In this document: positions 22,580 to 32,045 of the stretch, piece after piece
Numbering within the stretch: position 1 is the first letter of the stretch
Layout of the letters: each line of letters opens with the position of its first letter
Source of the DNA: Portulaca oleracea
Taxonomy: Eukaryota > Streptophyta > Magnoliopsida > Caryophyllales > Portulacaceae
Length of the DNA: 64,000 nucleotides
Reading direction: 5' to 3'
NCBI GenBank assembly: GCA_029582165.1
Contig: CM055892.1
Location: 10,860,254-10,924,253 of the forward strand
The notes under the pieces: generated by a model
Told to the model about the DNA's origin: nothing
Database searches by the model: none
Seen by the model: the letters and a program-made list of their open reading frames with translations, nothing else
Made by a program: the position numbers and the translations under genes

Positions 22580-22790
22580 GGCACCATACGACTTGCTGCT
22601 CAGAAAGGTCGTCTATCGCGGGCCTGAATGTCCTAAGGCGTTCCAGCGTACGTAGCTCATCTGACATGCCACATGCTCGCCCGTGGACCGTCTACCTGCC
22701 GTGGGGGTGTGGCCTAAAAACAGAGAAATGCCCTCAACATTTTATGTTATTTTACTTCCTTACCATTAGAAAAGGTACATAATCCTCCAC
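22580..22790 (-). pseudogene. MULE-A plant mobile domain gene, upstream exon fragment
   Basis: Minus-strand text directly beyond Tat-1 reads, through one frameshift, PRQVDGPRASMWHVR then ELRTLERLRTFRPAIDDL and SEQQVVWC. It joins CPYDPKP on the other side of Tat-1. MULE-B PMD has VNGPRASRWFRSAVEF and ASLDALTADRVSWAPY at the same place. A TTTTTAG acceptor-like site near 22771 suggests an exon start. Earlier exons were not found. Confidence 0.8.
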
Positions 22791-23168
22791 CGTTTCCTTC
22801 TCGCTCCTACACTGGACTCAAGTCCTTCAACCTCCCAATTTTGCTTCCCTTGAATTTATGTTTGGCAAACAAGTGGGTAAGAGTGATGTAATTGTCAATG
22901 GGCATTTGATCAATTAAGTGTTTTTCGCCTCAAATATTTAAATTAATACCTTTAGGGTGTGTTCGGTTAGAAGAAAAATGATTTTGGAGGAAATCGTTTT
23001 CCAAGAGAAATGGTTTTTCATGTCAAATTTTCTCTTCCTTGCTAGAAGACAAATCGTTTTTCGAAAATGACGATATATGTCAACATAAGTGATGATATAT
23101 GTTACAAATGAAAATATTTGGAGTTCAAAATTTGTATTTGAGCTTTCTCACTCCTGCCTATCATATCA
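22791..23168. other. Unassigned DNA between MULE-A and MITE copy 1
   Basis: No convincing gene. A stretch near 23080-23140 (AATATTTGGAGTTCAAAATT, TATTTGAGC) resembles 23985-24020 on the far side of the MITE (AATATTTTGAGCTCAAAATT), a possible old direct repeat. Confidence 0.5.
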
Positions 23169-23177
23169 TAAACTTTT

Positions 23178-23875
23178 CAAAAAATTACTTAGAGGTACCC
23201 TAACTTTTAAAGAAACAATTTTTTGGTACCCCAACTTTTCAAAACTAATTTTGGGGTACCCTTTTAGTATTAGAAATTACTAGGTGAATTTCCGGCGAAA
23301 CTCCGATTGATTAGATAAATTAACCGAAATACCCCTAATTATTGAGAGAGATTGACTTTAATGCCCTAAACCCTAATTAAACCAGAACCCATAACCCTAA
23401 TTACCTCAACTACCGAAAAATCCTAAACCTTAATACCAAAACCCTAAACCCTAATTAGCTAAACCACAACCCAGAACTCAAATTCCTTTTATATCCCAAA
23501 TTCATTTTCAAAATTATATCCCAATTGACTCCCAAAATCACAGGTGAACCCCAAAATTTATATCCCAATTTCGTTTTCGAACTCATTTTTTGCAATCGAA
23601 AACACCACACTTTGATTGGAGTGGGGGGGGGGGGGGTGTGTTATTAACGACCTTTGTTTTTTTTGTTTTCTAACAAACAAAGGACATTTTCGTCCAAAAA
23701 AATACCTTAATTAATTTCCCGCCTTAAACTCACCGGTAAATTCAAATCATTGGCCGGAAATTCACCTAGTAATTTATAATCTTAAAAGTAAGGGTACCCC
23801 AAAATTAGTTTTGAAAAGTTGGGGTACCCGAAAAACATTTCACCAAAAGTTAGGGTACCTCTAAGTAATTTTTTG
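23178..23875 (+). mobile_element. MITE copy 1 (698 bp), 9-bp TSD TAAACTTTT
   Basis: Starts CAAAAAATTACTTAGAGG and ends CCTCTAAGTAATTTTTTG, perfect at the tips, with TIRs of about 120 bp holding several GGGTACC modules. It is flanked by the exact 9-bp repeat TAAACTTTT (23169-23177 and 23876-23884). A 9-bp duplication fits the Mutator superfamily. The core has no ORF; it carries CCCTAAACCCTAAT runs at 23365-23455 and a G tract near 23620-23634. A second copy is at 38508-38866. Confidence 0.92.
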
Positions 23876-23884
23876 TAAACTTTT

Positions 23885-24058
23885 GATTCAAACAATTAAA
23901 TTTGAATTTTGCTTTGAAGTTTCAGTTAATTTTAGCGGCAAAAAATGATGGTTTATGTGGCAATAATGTTATCATATAAAAATATTTTGAGCTCAAAATT
24001 CATATTTGAGTTTTTTTAATACAATTTCGTCGTATTGCAAAATTTCAAGCCAAACCGA
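23885..24058. other. AT-rich spacer
   Basis: AT-rich sequence between MITE copy 1 and the MULE fragment. No gene or element end is seen. Confidence 0.5.
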
Positions 24059-24165
24059 TCAATTTGATCGGTTGTGGAGGAGGGGGCATCATCAGATAAA
24101 AAACAAATATACTGAGATTAGGAAGGAACTTGAGCAACCAGAAGTGGACATCTAGTCAAGAAGAA
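24059..24165 (+). repeat. 107-bp fragment of a MULE-A-type transposase gene
   Basis: From TTTGATCGGTTGTGGAGG to AAGAAGAAAGCC this matches 5370-5476 of MULE-A with about seven differences, including the stop-bearing segment after IKNQYT. Flanks differ. It abuts the 3' end of the LINE fragment, and no TIR is nearby. Confidence 0.85.
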
Positions 24166-25179
24166 AGCCAAAAGAGGAAGCTGGGGACCCACCAGGAGGA
24201 AGACGAAGAAATGTGTTGTCGGTCTTGTGATGCATCCTCCATTCTGCTGACGCATGCTTAGCTCGAGCCAAAGTGACAAAAGTTGGGGGGGGGGGGTCAC
24301 TCTTAAACACAATTGAGTTACGAGATCGACTTCCAAATACTCCAGATTAGTGTTGTAATGCGATAAAAAAGAGAAGCTTTCTTACTTTGTTTAACATAGA
24401 AGAGAGTTTGAGAAAAACATTCTGACGAATCAGGAATAGAATTTGACAAAATCCAATTATGATAAATAGCAGAATCTCAAAGTTCTTTAGCCTTTAGGCA
24501 AGTTAAAAAGAGGTGATCAATATCCTCAATGTAAGAAGAGCAACAAGGGCAATCACTACAAGGGAGGTTAATACCTCTATAAGAAAGGCAAGGCTTAAGA
24601 GGAAGTGCATTCGAAAGGGGCAAAGAGCCTGCCAAAGAAAGAGCTTTAACTTAAGCTGCATGTCCAACTTCCAAATCCAATTATACTTCAAGGTTGGGCA
24701 GGGGAAGAAATATTGTGTGCTAACCAAGTAGCAAATTTAGTAGAAAAATCGTCATTACTAGAAATACCCCAACATAATTTATCAGCTAAATTGTTGGAAG
24801 GGATAAGGATATTGTGGATTAAGTTAAGAGAATCCGTATTAACAACTGTTTGCAAGAGGGGATATTCCAAGTTTTATTCGTAAGAATAAAGTCGGCAACC
24901 TTAAGATTTAAATATATCAAAGAATCATCATGTATATTATTAACAATCAGTACATTATTCGAGTGACACCAGTTACCTTTCCAAAAGCTAATATTTTCCC
25001 TATTACTTAAGGACCAACGATACTTTTTTTAAATAATGGCTTAGCTTTTAAAATTGACTTACAGACCCAAGAATCTGACTGTTTGATTTTAACACTGAAT
25101 AAAGAATCATTATAAAAATTCTTAACACGCATTTGATCTATCCAGGTACTCATTCTAGAAAGGAGTTTACATAAAAAAA
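24166..25179 (-). pseudogene. LINE (non-LTR) reverse transcriptase C-terminal fragment
   Basis: The minus strand shows, in shifting frames, FLCKLLSRMSTWIDQMRVKN (about 25150), DKLCWGISSNDDFSTKFATW (about 24770) and YNWIWKLDMQLKLKLFLWQA with LPLRMHFLL-like text (about 24660). This is the zinc-binding region that follows RT in plant L1-type LINEs (zf-RVT). The 5' part continues across MULE-B at 31917-32045. Stops and shifts make it a dead, 5'-truncated copy. Confidence 0.8.
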
Positions 25180-25224
25180 GGGCATTGCTTAACGTCGCCA
25201 CCCTTTTTACTATTGTCGCCCCCC
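25180..25224 (+). repeat. MULE-B left TIR
   Basis: TTGCTTAACGTCGCC followed by TTTTTACTATTGTCGCCC, inverted match to 31872-31916. Two TCGCC boxes lie about 20 bp apart in each TIR. The CT-rich DNA that follows (25245-25330) is probably the transposase promoter and 5' leader. Confidence 0.85.
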
Positions 25225-25365
25225 CAAAAGATGTTTTTGCCCCTCATATTATTATCTCTCCCCTCCCACTCACCTCACTCTCCTCCCACTCTCTTCACTC
25301 TCCTCTCACTCTCCACTATCATTTTCTCTCTAAAAATTTGATTTGTTTTTGAAATTTCACCTAAA

Positions 25366-25404
25366 ATGTCAAGAGAAGCTGATAATTCAAGTGAAGGAGA
25401 AGAG
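25366..25404 (+). CDS. MULE-B transposase exon 1
   Basis: ATG at 25366 opens 13 codons (MSREADNSSEGEE) ending at a good donor, GAG|GTAAGT. The intron runs to TTTGTAG at 25966. The same short acidic exon is in MULE-A at 3681. Exon 2 reads FEDFGGDGIDYST in a frame shifted against a simple join, so either the junction is slightly different or an indel lies in the T run at 25967. Confidence 0.6.
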
Positions 25405-25464
25405 GTAAGTTTGTAAATTTCAATTTTGAAAAAAAATAACAAAAAAAAAATTTCGGAAACTGAC

Positions 25465-25552
25465 GGCTGCCGCGCCCAGATCTGCCCCGCGGCGGCGGCT
25501 TAGCCGCGCCAAGATCTTGGCGGCACCGCGGGGCAAATCTGGCGCGGCAGCC
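25465..25552. repeat. GC-rich nested hairpin in MULE-B intron 1
   Basis: Arm 25465-25492 starts GGCTGCCGCGCC and pairs with arm 25526-25552 ending GGCGCGGCAGCC, with one insertion and one mismatch over 27-28 bp. The loop contains a second palindrome, CGCCAAGATCTTGGCG (25507-25522). This GC-rich structure sits in very AT-rich intron sequence. A related GACGGCTGCCGC motif recurs near the other end (31545, 31608). Confidence 0.85.
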
Positions 25553-25966
25553 CCGGCTTCCCGTAATTTTAATTTTTTTTTCAAAATATTTATAAAATAT
25601 TAATAATATTGTTTATGTAAAAAATATTATTTATTTATTTATATTAATATTATTAAGATAATCAATGTCGTTAATTATAATTGTTATGTTAATTATGTTA
25701 AAATTATGTCAAAACATATTATTATAAATAAGTTGTTTATAAGTGTTGTTATTATTATTATAGTATGTTAATTATGCTAATTATTATTGTTAATATTATT
25801 ATGTATTTATTTATATTATTATTATTATTATTAATGATATCAAAGTTGTTAATTATAATTGTCAATTAATATTATTATTACAAGTTGTTTATAAGTGTAG
25901 TTATTAATATTATTAAGTGTTGTTAAAATTATTATTTATTTATTTAATGTTGTTAATTGTTTGTAG

Positions 25967-27945
25967 GTTTTTTTGAGGACTTTGGCGGGGATGGCATTGA
26001 TTATTCCACTTAGTTTGTAACTCAAAATATTTTTGACAGTATTGACGCCTTGCAAGAATGGGCTAATGGAGTTGCTGCGGGAATAGGTTTTAGGTTTGTA
26101 CGGGCTTCGTACAAGAGAAAAGATGTGGAGAGTCCGTTAAGGTGTTACTTGAAGTGTTGGAGGTATGGAAAATATCGTGGGAAATTGAATAATCTCGATG
26201 ATGCGACTCGTCGGAGAACGTCAACGAAGGCGTGCCAATGTAAATTCGCCATTGTTGCGTGGACTCGCAACAAAACGGAATGGCGAGTTCGTGTGTGCGA
26301 CGTGACCGGGCGAAACACAATCATGCCTTCATCGTGTACGAGGAAGGGCATCGTCACGGACATCCATTAACATCTGAAATAAAAGAACATGTCCGGGACA
26401 TGACCAACACGGGGTCACACCGGCCACGATCCAAATGTCGTTGAAGATTAGGTTCCCTGCCTCTGCGATAAACGTGAAGCAAGTGTACAATGAGCGGGCA
26501 AAGTTGCGAACCGAGGAAATGAATGGTAGGATAGCTGCGGGACAATGTCTACACATGGCGAAACTCGGCGGGTACGTCTCATTTGTTGATTATGATGATG
26601 ATGGCGAGCTTCGTCAGGTTTTTTTATGTCATCCTTACTCATTGAAGTTGTTACGTACGTACCCGAATGTCATTCTCATTGACACTACGTACAAGACAAA
26701 TAAGGCAAAGTGGCCTTTATGTAAGCTGGTAGGCGTGACATCGACAAACCGCAACTTCCAGATTGCTTACTCGTTCATGCGGGACGAGAAGATGGAATCA
26801 TATAGTGGCTGATGTGGAGGGTGCATGAATTGTTGGGTCCTGATGTTATTCCATCCGTGTTTGTGACCGATAAACAGGATACTTTGTTGGGGACTGTTGC
26901 CAAGGTTTACCCAAATTCGCACCAACTTTTGTGCGTGTGGCATATTGGGAATGATGTCGAGAACAAAGTAAACAAACTCACTGGGGGCCCTAAGCTCGGA
27001 CTCGGGCTTCATTTCAGACATCATTTCTGGAACGGCATTGTACATGCGAAGACTGTTGAAGATTTCAAGGTGAAGTGGAACGATGTTGTTAACGCGTGGA
27101 TCGGGCAAAACAAATCGATAGTGGAGTATATTACTGGGACGTGGCTGAGTCATAAAGAAAAATTTGTTTGTGCTTGGACCGGCAATGTACCTCACATGGG
27201 GAACACAGCGACTTCTAGAGTTGAAAGCCAGCATTCTTCACTGAAGTACTATATCGGCAGTTCCAGAGGCACCTTCGATCGTGTGTTTGCGAAGATTCAC
27301 CATCACTTGGAGAATCAACATACGGAGATTAAATGGGAGCTTGAACAGTCAAGGAGCACGCACAGGCATTTAGGTCACTCTCATTTCTTTAAGAATTTGC
27401 ACGGAAAAGTATCTCATCACGCATTGGACCTTTTGTCGTATGAGTTCAATAAGATGTTGGCGATGACGTATGAAGGAGAATGCTTCTTATGCAATCACCT
27501 GGTGTCGAGAACCCACCTCCTCCCGTGCGCGTGTTCTATGATGGAAGTTTACGCAGCTGGAGAGCCAATTCCGCTGACACGGATAAATATGTTTTGGAGA
27601 CAACTGATAGTGATTGGCGATGGTGAAACTCCTTGCTCAAATGATGTTCCATCAGGTACTGACTTAGAACAATTTGAGGCATATGCTACACAGGTTCGGG
27701 AGAGTGACCCAGAGTGGTTATGCGACACGTAAGCGGTCCTTGATGGAGAGTTGAATCCGAGAGTCGATATTCTGATCCACAGACAAGCCCCCCACGCCCC
27801 GGGAGACCAAAGACTTCAAAATCAACGCGACGCAACCCCAGTACGTTTGAGTACGGACGAACATCGGGACGGGGTAGCAAGACTACAACGAACTCCTCAA
27901 AGAAAAAGGGAACTAGTTCTTCATCAGTTGGGATGGGTTCAACAG
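25967..27945 (+). pseudogene. MULE-B Mutator transposase with FAR1/WRKY-GCM1 zinc finger
   Basis: Order: FAR1-type DNA-binding domain (ALQEWANGVAAGIGFRFVR, KACQCKF, W..R..V, HNHAF; about 26050-26330); linker NVKQVYNERAKL; MULE transposase core with LIDTTYKTN (first Asp, about 26681), VFVTDKQDTLLG (second Asp, about 26869) and SRVESQHSSLKYY (Glu, about 27223). A SWIM-like metal site follows (CFLCN..THLLPCAC, about 27485-27535), then a basic Ser-rich tail (27740-27945) with GRPK and SSSSVGMGS. D-D-E is complete. Breaks: a stop near 26015, shifts near 26310, 26430 and 26812, and one near 27733-27800. The last 306 residues of the core (26812-27732) are uninterrupted. Confidence 0.92.
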
Positions 27946-28036
27946 GTGTGCATATCTTAAATCTTATAGCCGGTGTTTAGGGTTTTCATAATGACTACAT
28001 ATTGTTGTTTATAACTTAAGATAATATGGTGCGCAG

Positions 28037-28653
28037 GTATAAACCGGATGTCTCAAGATTCGTTCCCGTTCGAGGACGTTTTGCCACATTTCATTATGCC
28101 ATACGTCGTTGGATGGACGGATGTTCTCGGTGATGGCAACTGTGGGTTCAGATGCGTAGCCGAGGCATGTTACGGGGATGAGAAATTGTGGTCAACTGCT
28201 AGGTGGTCAATGGGCACTGAGTTGCAGGCGTGTGAAAATGCATATGTTAATGCATTTTTTAACAGCAAGGAGATGTTCCTTGAATCCTTCAGAAGGATAC
28301 AAGGCCACTTGGAAGGGCCAGCCCCGTATGAACATTGGATGTCGGCTCCAAATGATTTATTTCCAGCTGCGACAGTGACGAATATGATGTGGATCTTCTT
28401 GTCAATAACTACTGGTCCACGATCGCAGACAGCTGAGCTATGCATATCAATATTACCCATACGAGGTGGGCCTAGAAGTACGGCACCAAAGAAAGTTCAG
28501 GGAATTGTGCGAGTGAACAACCACTTTATGCTTATCCATCTACGGGATGACTGCCCTCTACCGCCGATTCATATTGGATGGCAAGCAGCTAGAGACGTAT
28601 CTGTTCAAGGTTGGGATGAGCCTTTCCAGGCTCGTATTGATAGATGGCAATGA
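28037..28653 (+). CDS. MULE-B OTU-type cysteine protease exon, fused to the transposase
   Basis: A 91-bp intron (27946-28036; ACAG|GTGTGC .. GCGCAG|GTA) joins the transposase tail to this exon in phase, so the OTU domain is the C-terminus of one protein. The motif DVLGDGNCGFRCVAEACYG (about 28109-28165) has the Asp and catalytic Cys of OTU enzymes, and NNHFMLIHLRDDCPLPP (about 28518-28566) holds the expected His. About 200 residues, uninterrupted. OTU proteases cleave ubiquitin chains. Protection of the transposase from ubiquitin-dependent turnover is a guess. Confidence 0.85.
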
Positions 28654-28912
28654 TGGTTAGGGCCGCTCAACGCCAATGATGGTTGTAGTTGTATCCTTGT
28701 CTTTATATGAATTGCTAATTATATTTATATTGAAACTCATGTAGTTAATTGGAACGTAACACAAATTAACACAAATTAACATAAATTAACACAAATTACC
28801 ATCGAAACATAATGTCACGGTTGATACAACACAAAATCAGTTAATCAGTTCAACACAAATGAACATTAAGTTTAGGGAACATTAAAAACAATGAAATTGA
28901 GGCAAACTGACG

Positions 28913-30985
28913 CTACTCCTCCTGCTCATCATCATCTTCCGGCTCGGGGACCTCGATATGCATCTGACGGCACCAACGCCTGTGCAAGTCTACCATCTTA
29001 TCATACCACACACGACTCACTGTCACTGTCTCTTCGTCCGGTTGGGGTGGGTGTCTCCCTCGCTCCAACAGTCCGACATAGATGTAGGACCACTTTCATA
29101 AAAAATAAAAACACAAAATAAAGAAGTTAGACCAAACATTATATCAACCATCCTAAAATCAGATAAACAAAATATTAAATTATGCTGAGGGGTTTAGGGT
29201 ACCTGTTCGGGCGACGGTTGATCATCGACTGTTGATTGGCTGGCAGAGGCGTTGTTTATCAAAAACTTGTGTGAATGTGCCGCAAACCAATCGGTGTAAG
29301 CGACATCCGCTTCCCACGGCACATGTTTCGTGCGGGCCACATCACTCACTGACATTTTGCTGCATATCGGAAACCCCGCCCAGTTAGCGCTGACGTTAGC
29401 ATCGACAAATTCCACTTTGTAGGGGCCCTTCGCTGGTCGCTCGCTCTTGATGCAACAATCTGCGTGGGATATGCTGTAGGTGCCCTAACTGACGGACGAC
29501 GCGATCGGGCATGTACAGCTCAGTGTAGTCGTATGCACGAATGCCGCCCCTATATAACGTCCTACTGCATGACTTGTACGGGGCAGGACCGTACGGGGCC
29601 CAACTCACACGATCCGCTGTCAACGCATCCAAGGAGGCCCTCAATCGCCGAGGCGCCGCACCGAACTCTACCGCGGATCGGAACCACCTGCTTGCGCGAG
29701 GCCCATTAACCGGCTGCTCCACGTGTGGCCTGAAATCAGGAAAGTACTCGTAGATCCAGGCCTGCAAAAGGGTCAAACACCCGACCATCTTGGCTGTCCT
29801 TACCGCCGCCATCCCTAACTGGCGGTAAAGGAACGCCAAGGTCACCGTACCCCAAGCAATGCGATCAACGATAACGTCAGTGCTAGGCCACGGATGCGGC
29901 CTGATTCTATCCCTCGATTTGTCCACGTGAATAGTGTTTCCCAACATGCTCAACAACCACGCCCTTATCCTATGGGGAATGGGAAAACTGGTCGATACAC
30001 TAATCGACCTCAAATGGGAGTCAGCTATGCCACCCTTACCGTAAATGTTCTCGGCCTTCAGCTCCGCCATTCCTTTTTCAAAAATCATGGGCACGTACTG
30101 GTTAACCACTTCCTGAGGAAGTCCTTCAGGCATCAGACCATCAACTGCAATACCCAATATATGATGCACATCATGCAACATGATCATCATTTCACCGAAG
30201 GGAAGGTGAAATGTGTTTGTGTCGGGTTGCCACCTCTCAACGAACGCCGAGATCAACGTCATGACGATGTGGTCGTACATCAACTCCATTAAACTGGTTA
30301 TTTGGATCCTTCCCAGTGTAGCCTGGCATGCGGGATCCATCGTGGAATGTACTGCCCTCAATTCCCTCAACGCATTCTTCTTCGTCACACAATCAAGAAC
30401 AACATTGGGCGAACACTCGCGACCCTCCCATATTACCCGAGCAATGTGACCTCCAAAGCTCGGTATACTTGAGGGAATTGCAGGTCCCCGAGCACGTTAC
30501 CTTCAATGATCCAGGAGTTGTCGCCGCTTTGCCTCCTCTTCTGATATCTCGCATCGACCCGGCTTCACCAAGAGTAGAACCGCTCGCCCACCCTGTCGAA
30601 TTGGGGCAAACTTCCCCGCTGCATCCCTCATCGACATGAAACCTGTTGGCCTGGAAACTCTCCCACTAAGTTGCGCGACTGAAGTCGGGATCATCTGCGT
30701 CTCGGGCTCCCCTGTATCATCGTCCCCCGATGTTTCAGAGCTGGTTGACTCATCCATGGCCTGGTTGAGATAGTCAACGAAATCTCGCGTTGTCTGACTC
30801 CCCGCGTCCTTGGGCTGGCCGCCCGCTGCATCACTTGCATCCGGACCACGACCAGCACGGCGAGTTGACGCAGTCACATTGCGTCTGTGGAGGTCCCCAG
30901 ACTCACCCCCCTCCAACCACTTACAAGTCGATTTGCCCGGTCCAGAAGTCTTCCACCCTTGCCCTTCCCTACCATTTTAGATCAC
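28913..30985 (-). pseudogene. MULE-B plant mobile domain (PMD) protein gene
   Basis: Exon B (30985-29203) starts after TTTTGCAG. ATG at 30975 opens MVGKGKGGRLLDRANR; after a one-base shift comes a Ser/Asp-rich region (30916-30503). A second shift near 30490 leads to the PMD core (PSFGGHIARVIWEG, then 30388-29396: MELMYDHIVMTLISAFVERW, FHLPFGEMMIMLHDVHHILG, IAWGTVTLAFLYRQLG, LLQAWIYEYFPDF). A third shift near 29410 leads to VEFVDANVSANWAGFP. Exon C (29092-28913) ends EPEDDDEQEE. PMD proteins occur both in hosts (MAIN/MAIL type, silencing and genome stability) and in transposons. Confidence 0.9.
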
Positions 30986-31137
30986 CTGCAAAATGAAGGC
31001 ATGCATTAACATAATTCAACTTTCCTAAGCTACCATCACAAATAACTAGCCATCACAAATAACCTACCATCACAAATAACCCTAAACTTAATCCTACATC
31101 AAAATTACAATTTTTTCTAACACAATTAATCACTAAT

Positions 31138-31530
31138 ATTAACACATGCTTAATCACTAATATTAACGCATCAAACATTAACAACGAATCACTAATCACT
31201 AATAATTTTCATATTAATATAATTTTCATAACACAATATAAATAATACTAATACAATTAATCATTAATAATTATCATATTAACACATGATTAACAATAAG
31301 ATTAATAATAACAATATTAATAAATATTATATTTACTAATAACAATAATAATACCAGTAAAAATAATACGTATTTTTTAATTATTATTTAACAATAATAA
31401 TATTATTAAAATTAACAATAATACTAATAATATTAATAACAATAATAATATTAAAAAACTTAACAATAATAATATTAATAAACATAACATTAATAATATT
31501 AATAAAAATAATATTTAAAAAAAAAAAATT
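31138..31530. repeat. AT-rich AAT/ATT tract at the right side of MULE-B
   Basis: Imperfect AATAATATT repeats for about 390 bp, mirrored by a similar tract in the left intron (25570-25950). They probably form the intron of the PMD 5' leader (donor GAG|GTATGT near 31738, acceptor TTTTGCAG near 30986). Confidence 0.7.
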
Positions 31531-31540
31531 TCCGGGGGGA

Positions 31541-31650
31541 CGGCTGCCGCCGCCAGTGCGGCACCCAGATCCCGGCAACAAAAAACGAAAAAAAAATAAT
31601 TTCAAGGACGGCTGCCGCGCGAAACGCATGGCAAGCCGCGCCGTCCCGAC
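31541..31650. repeat. GC-rich subterminal block, right side of MULE-B
   Basis: A GC island in AT-rich DNA with GGACGGCTGCCGC twice (31543 and 31606) and GCCGCGCCGTCCC, able to form partial stems. The position mirrors the hairpin at 25465-25552, so both genes of the element have such a block in their first intron. Confidence 0.65.
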
Positions 31651-31871
31651 AGTTTTTTTTATTTTTTTTCGTTTTTCTTCAAATTACAAAACTACAAAAT
31701 ATAAAACCACAAATTCAAAACACAAATTCGAAACATACCTCAATTTCGTCGATTCAATCCCGGTATGTGGTGGTCGATGGTTGAGAGTGTTTTCTAGAGA
31801 GATAAAGTAGAGAGAGAGTGAAGAGTGAAGTTATGAGGTTCAAGGGTGTGGGTTGGAAATATTATGCGAAA

Positions 31872-31916
31872 GGTGGGCGACAATAGTAAAATAGGGGGCG
31901 ACGATAAGCAAACGGG
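31872..31916 (-). repeat. MULE-B right TIR
   Basis: GGTGGGCGACAATAGTAAAA followed by GGGGGCGACGATAAGCAA, the inverted counterpart of 25180-25224 with few mismatches. The last bases ACGGG are less symmetrical. Confidence 0.85.
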
Positions 31917-32045
31917 AAAAAAAAAAGCTTGATCAACGACCTCAGTTTTTATGTAGGCCCAATCAACCCAACGTTTTAGGCATGCAAACTTTATCCCAAG
32001 CTATCATATTCATACCTTTATTAGTAGAAAGGACTTTCCAAAAAA
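31917..32045 (-). pseudogene. LINE fragment continued (5' side of the MULE-B insertion)
   Basis: The minus strand reads WKVLSTNKGMNMIAWDKVCM, PKTLG and EVVDQA, which is the RT C-terminal region just before FLCKLLSRM on the other side of MULE-B. Homology stops near 32045, probably the 5' truncation point of the LINE. Confidence 0.75.

Larger units (their letters stand above)
25180..31916 (+). mobile_element. MULE-B: Mutator-like element with transposase-OTU and convergent PMD gene
   Basis: The left end reads GGGCATTGCTTAACGTCGCC and the right end, inverted, CCCGTTTGCTTATCGTCGCC. Both continue into TTTTACTATTGTCGCCC, giving TIRs of about 45 bp. The element interrupts a LINE whose reading resumes on both sides. 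An imperfect 9-bp duplication in an A run is likely (ATAAAAAAA at 25171-25179; nine A at 31917-31925), so the outer bases are uncertain. Inside are a plus-strand transposase-OTU gene and a minus-strand PMD gene, tail to tail 260 bp apart. Confidence 0.92.

Noticed and set aside
23365..23460. Telomere-like CCCTAAA runs
   Set aside because: Only a few interrupted units inside the MITE core; no array, so not an interstitial telomere.
29464..30449. Plus-strand frames opposite the PMD gene
   Set aside because: Shadows of the minus-strand PMD coding sequence.
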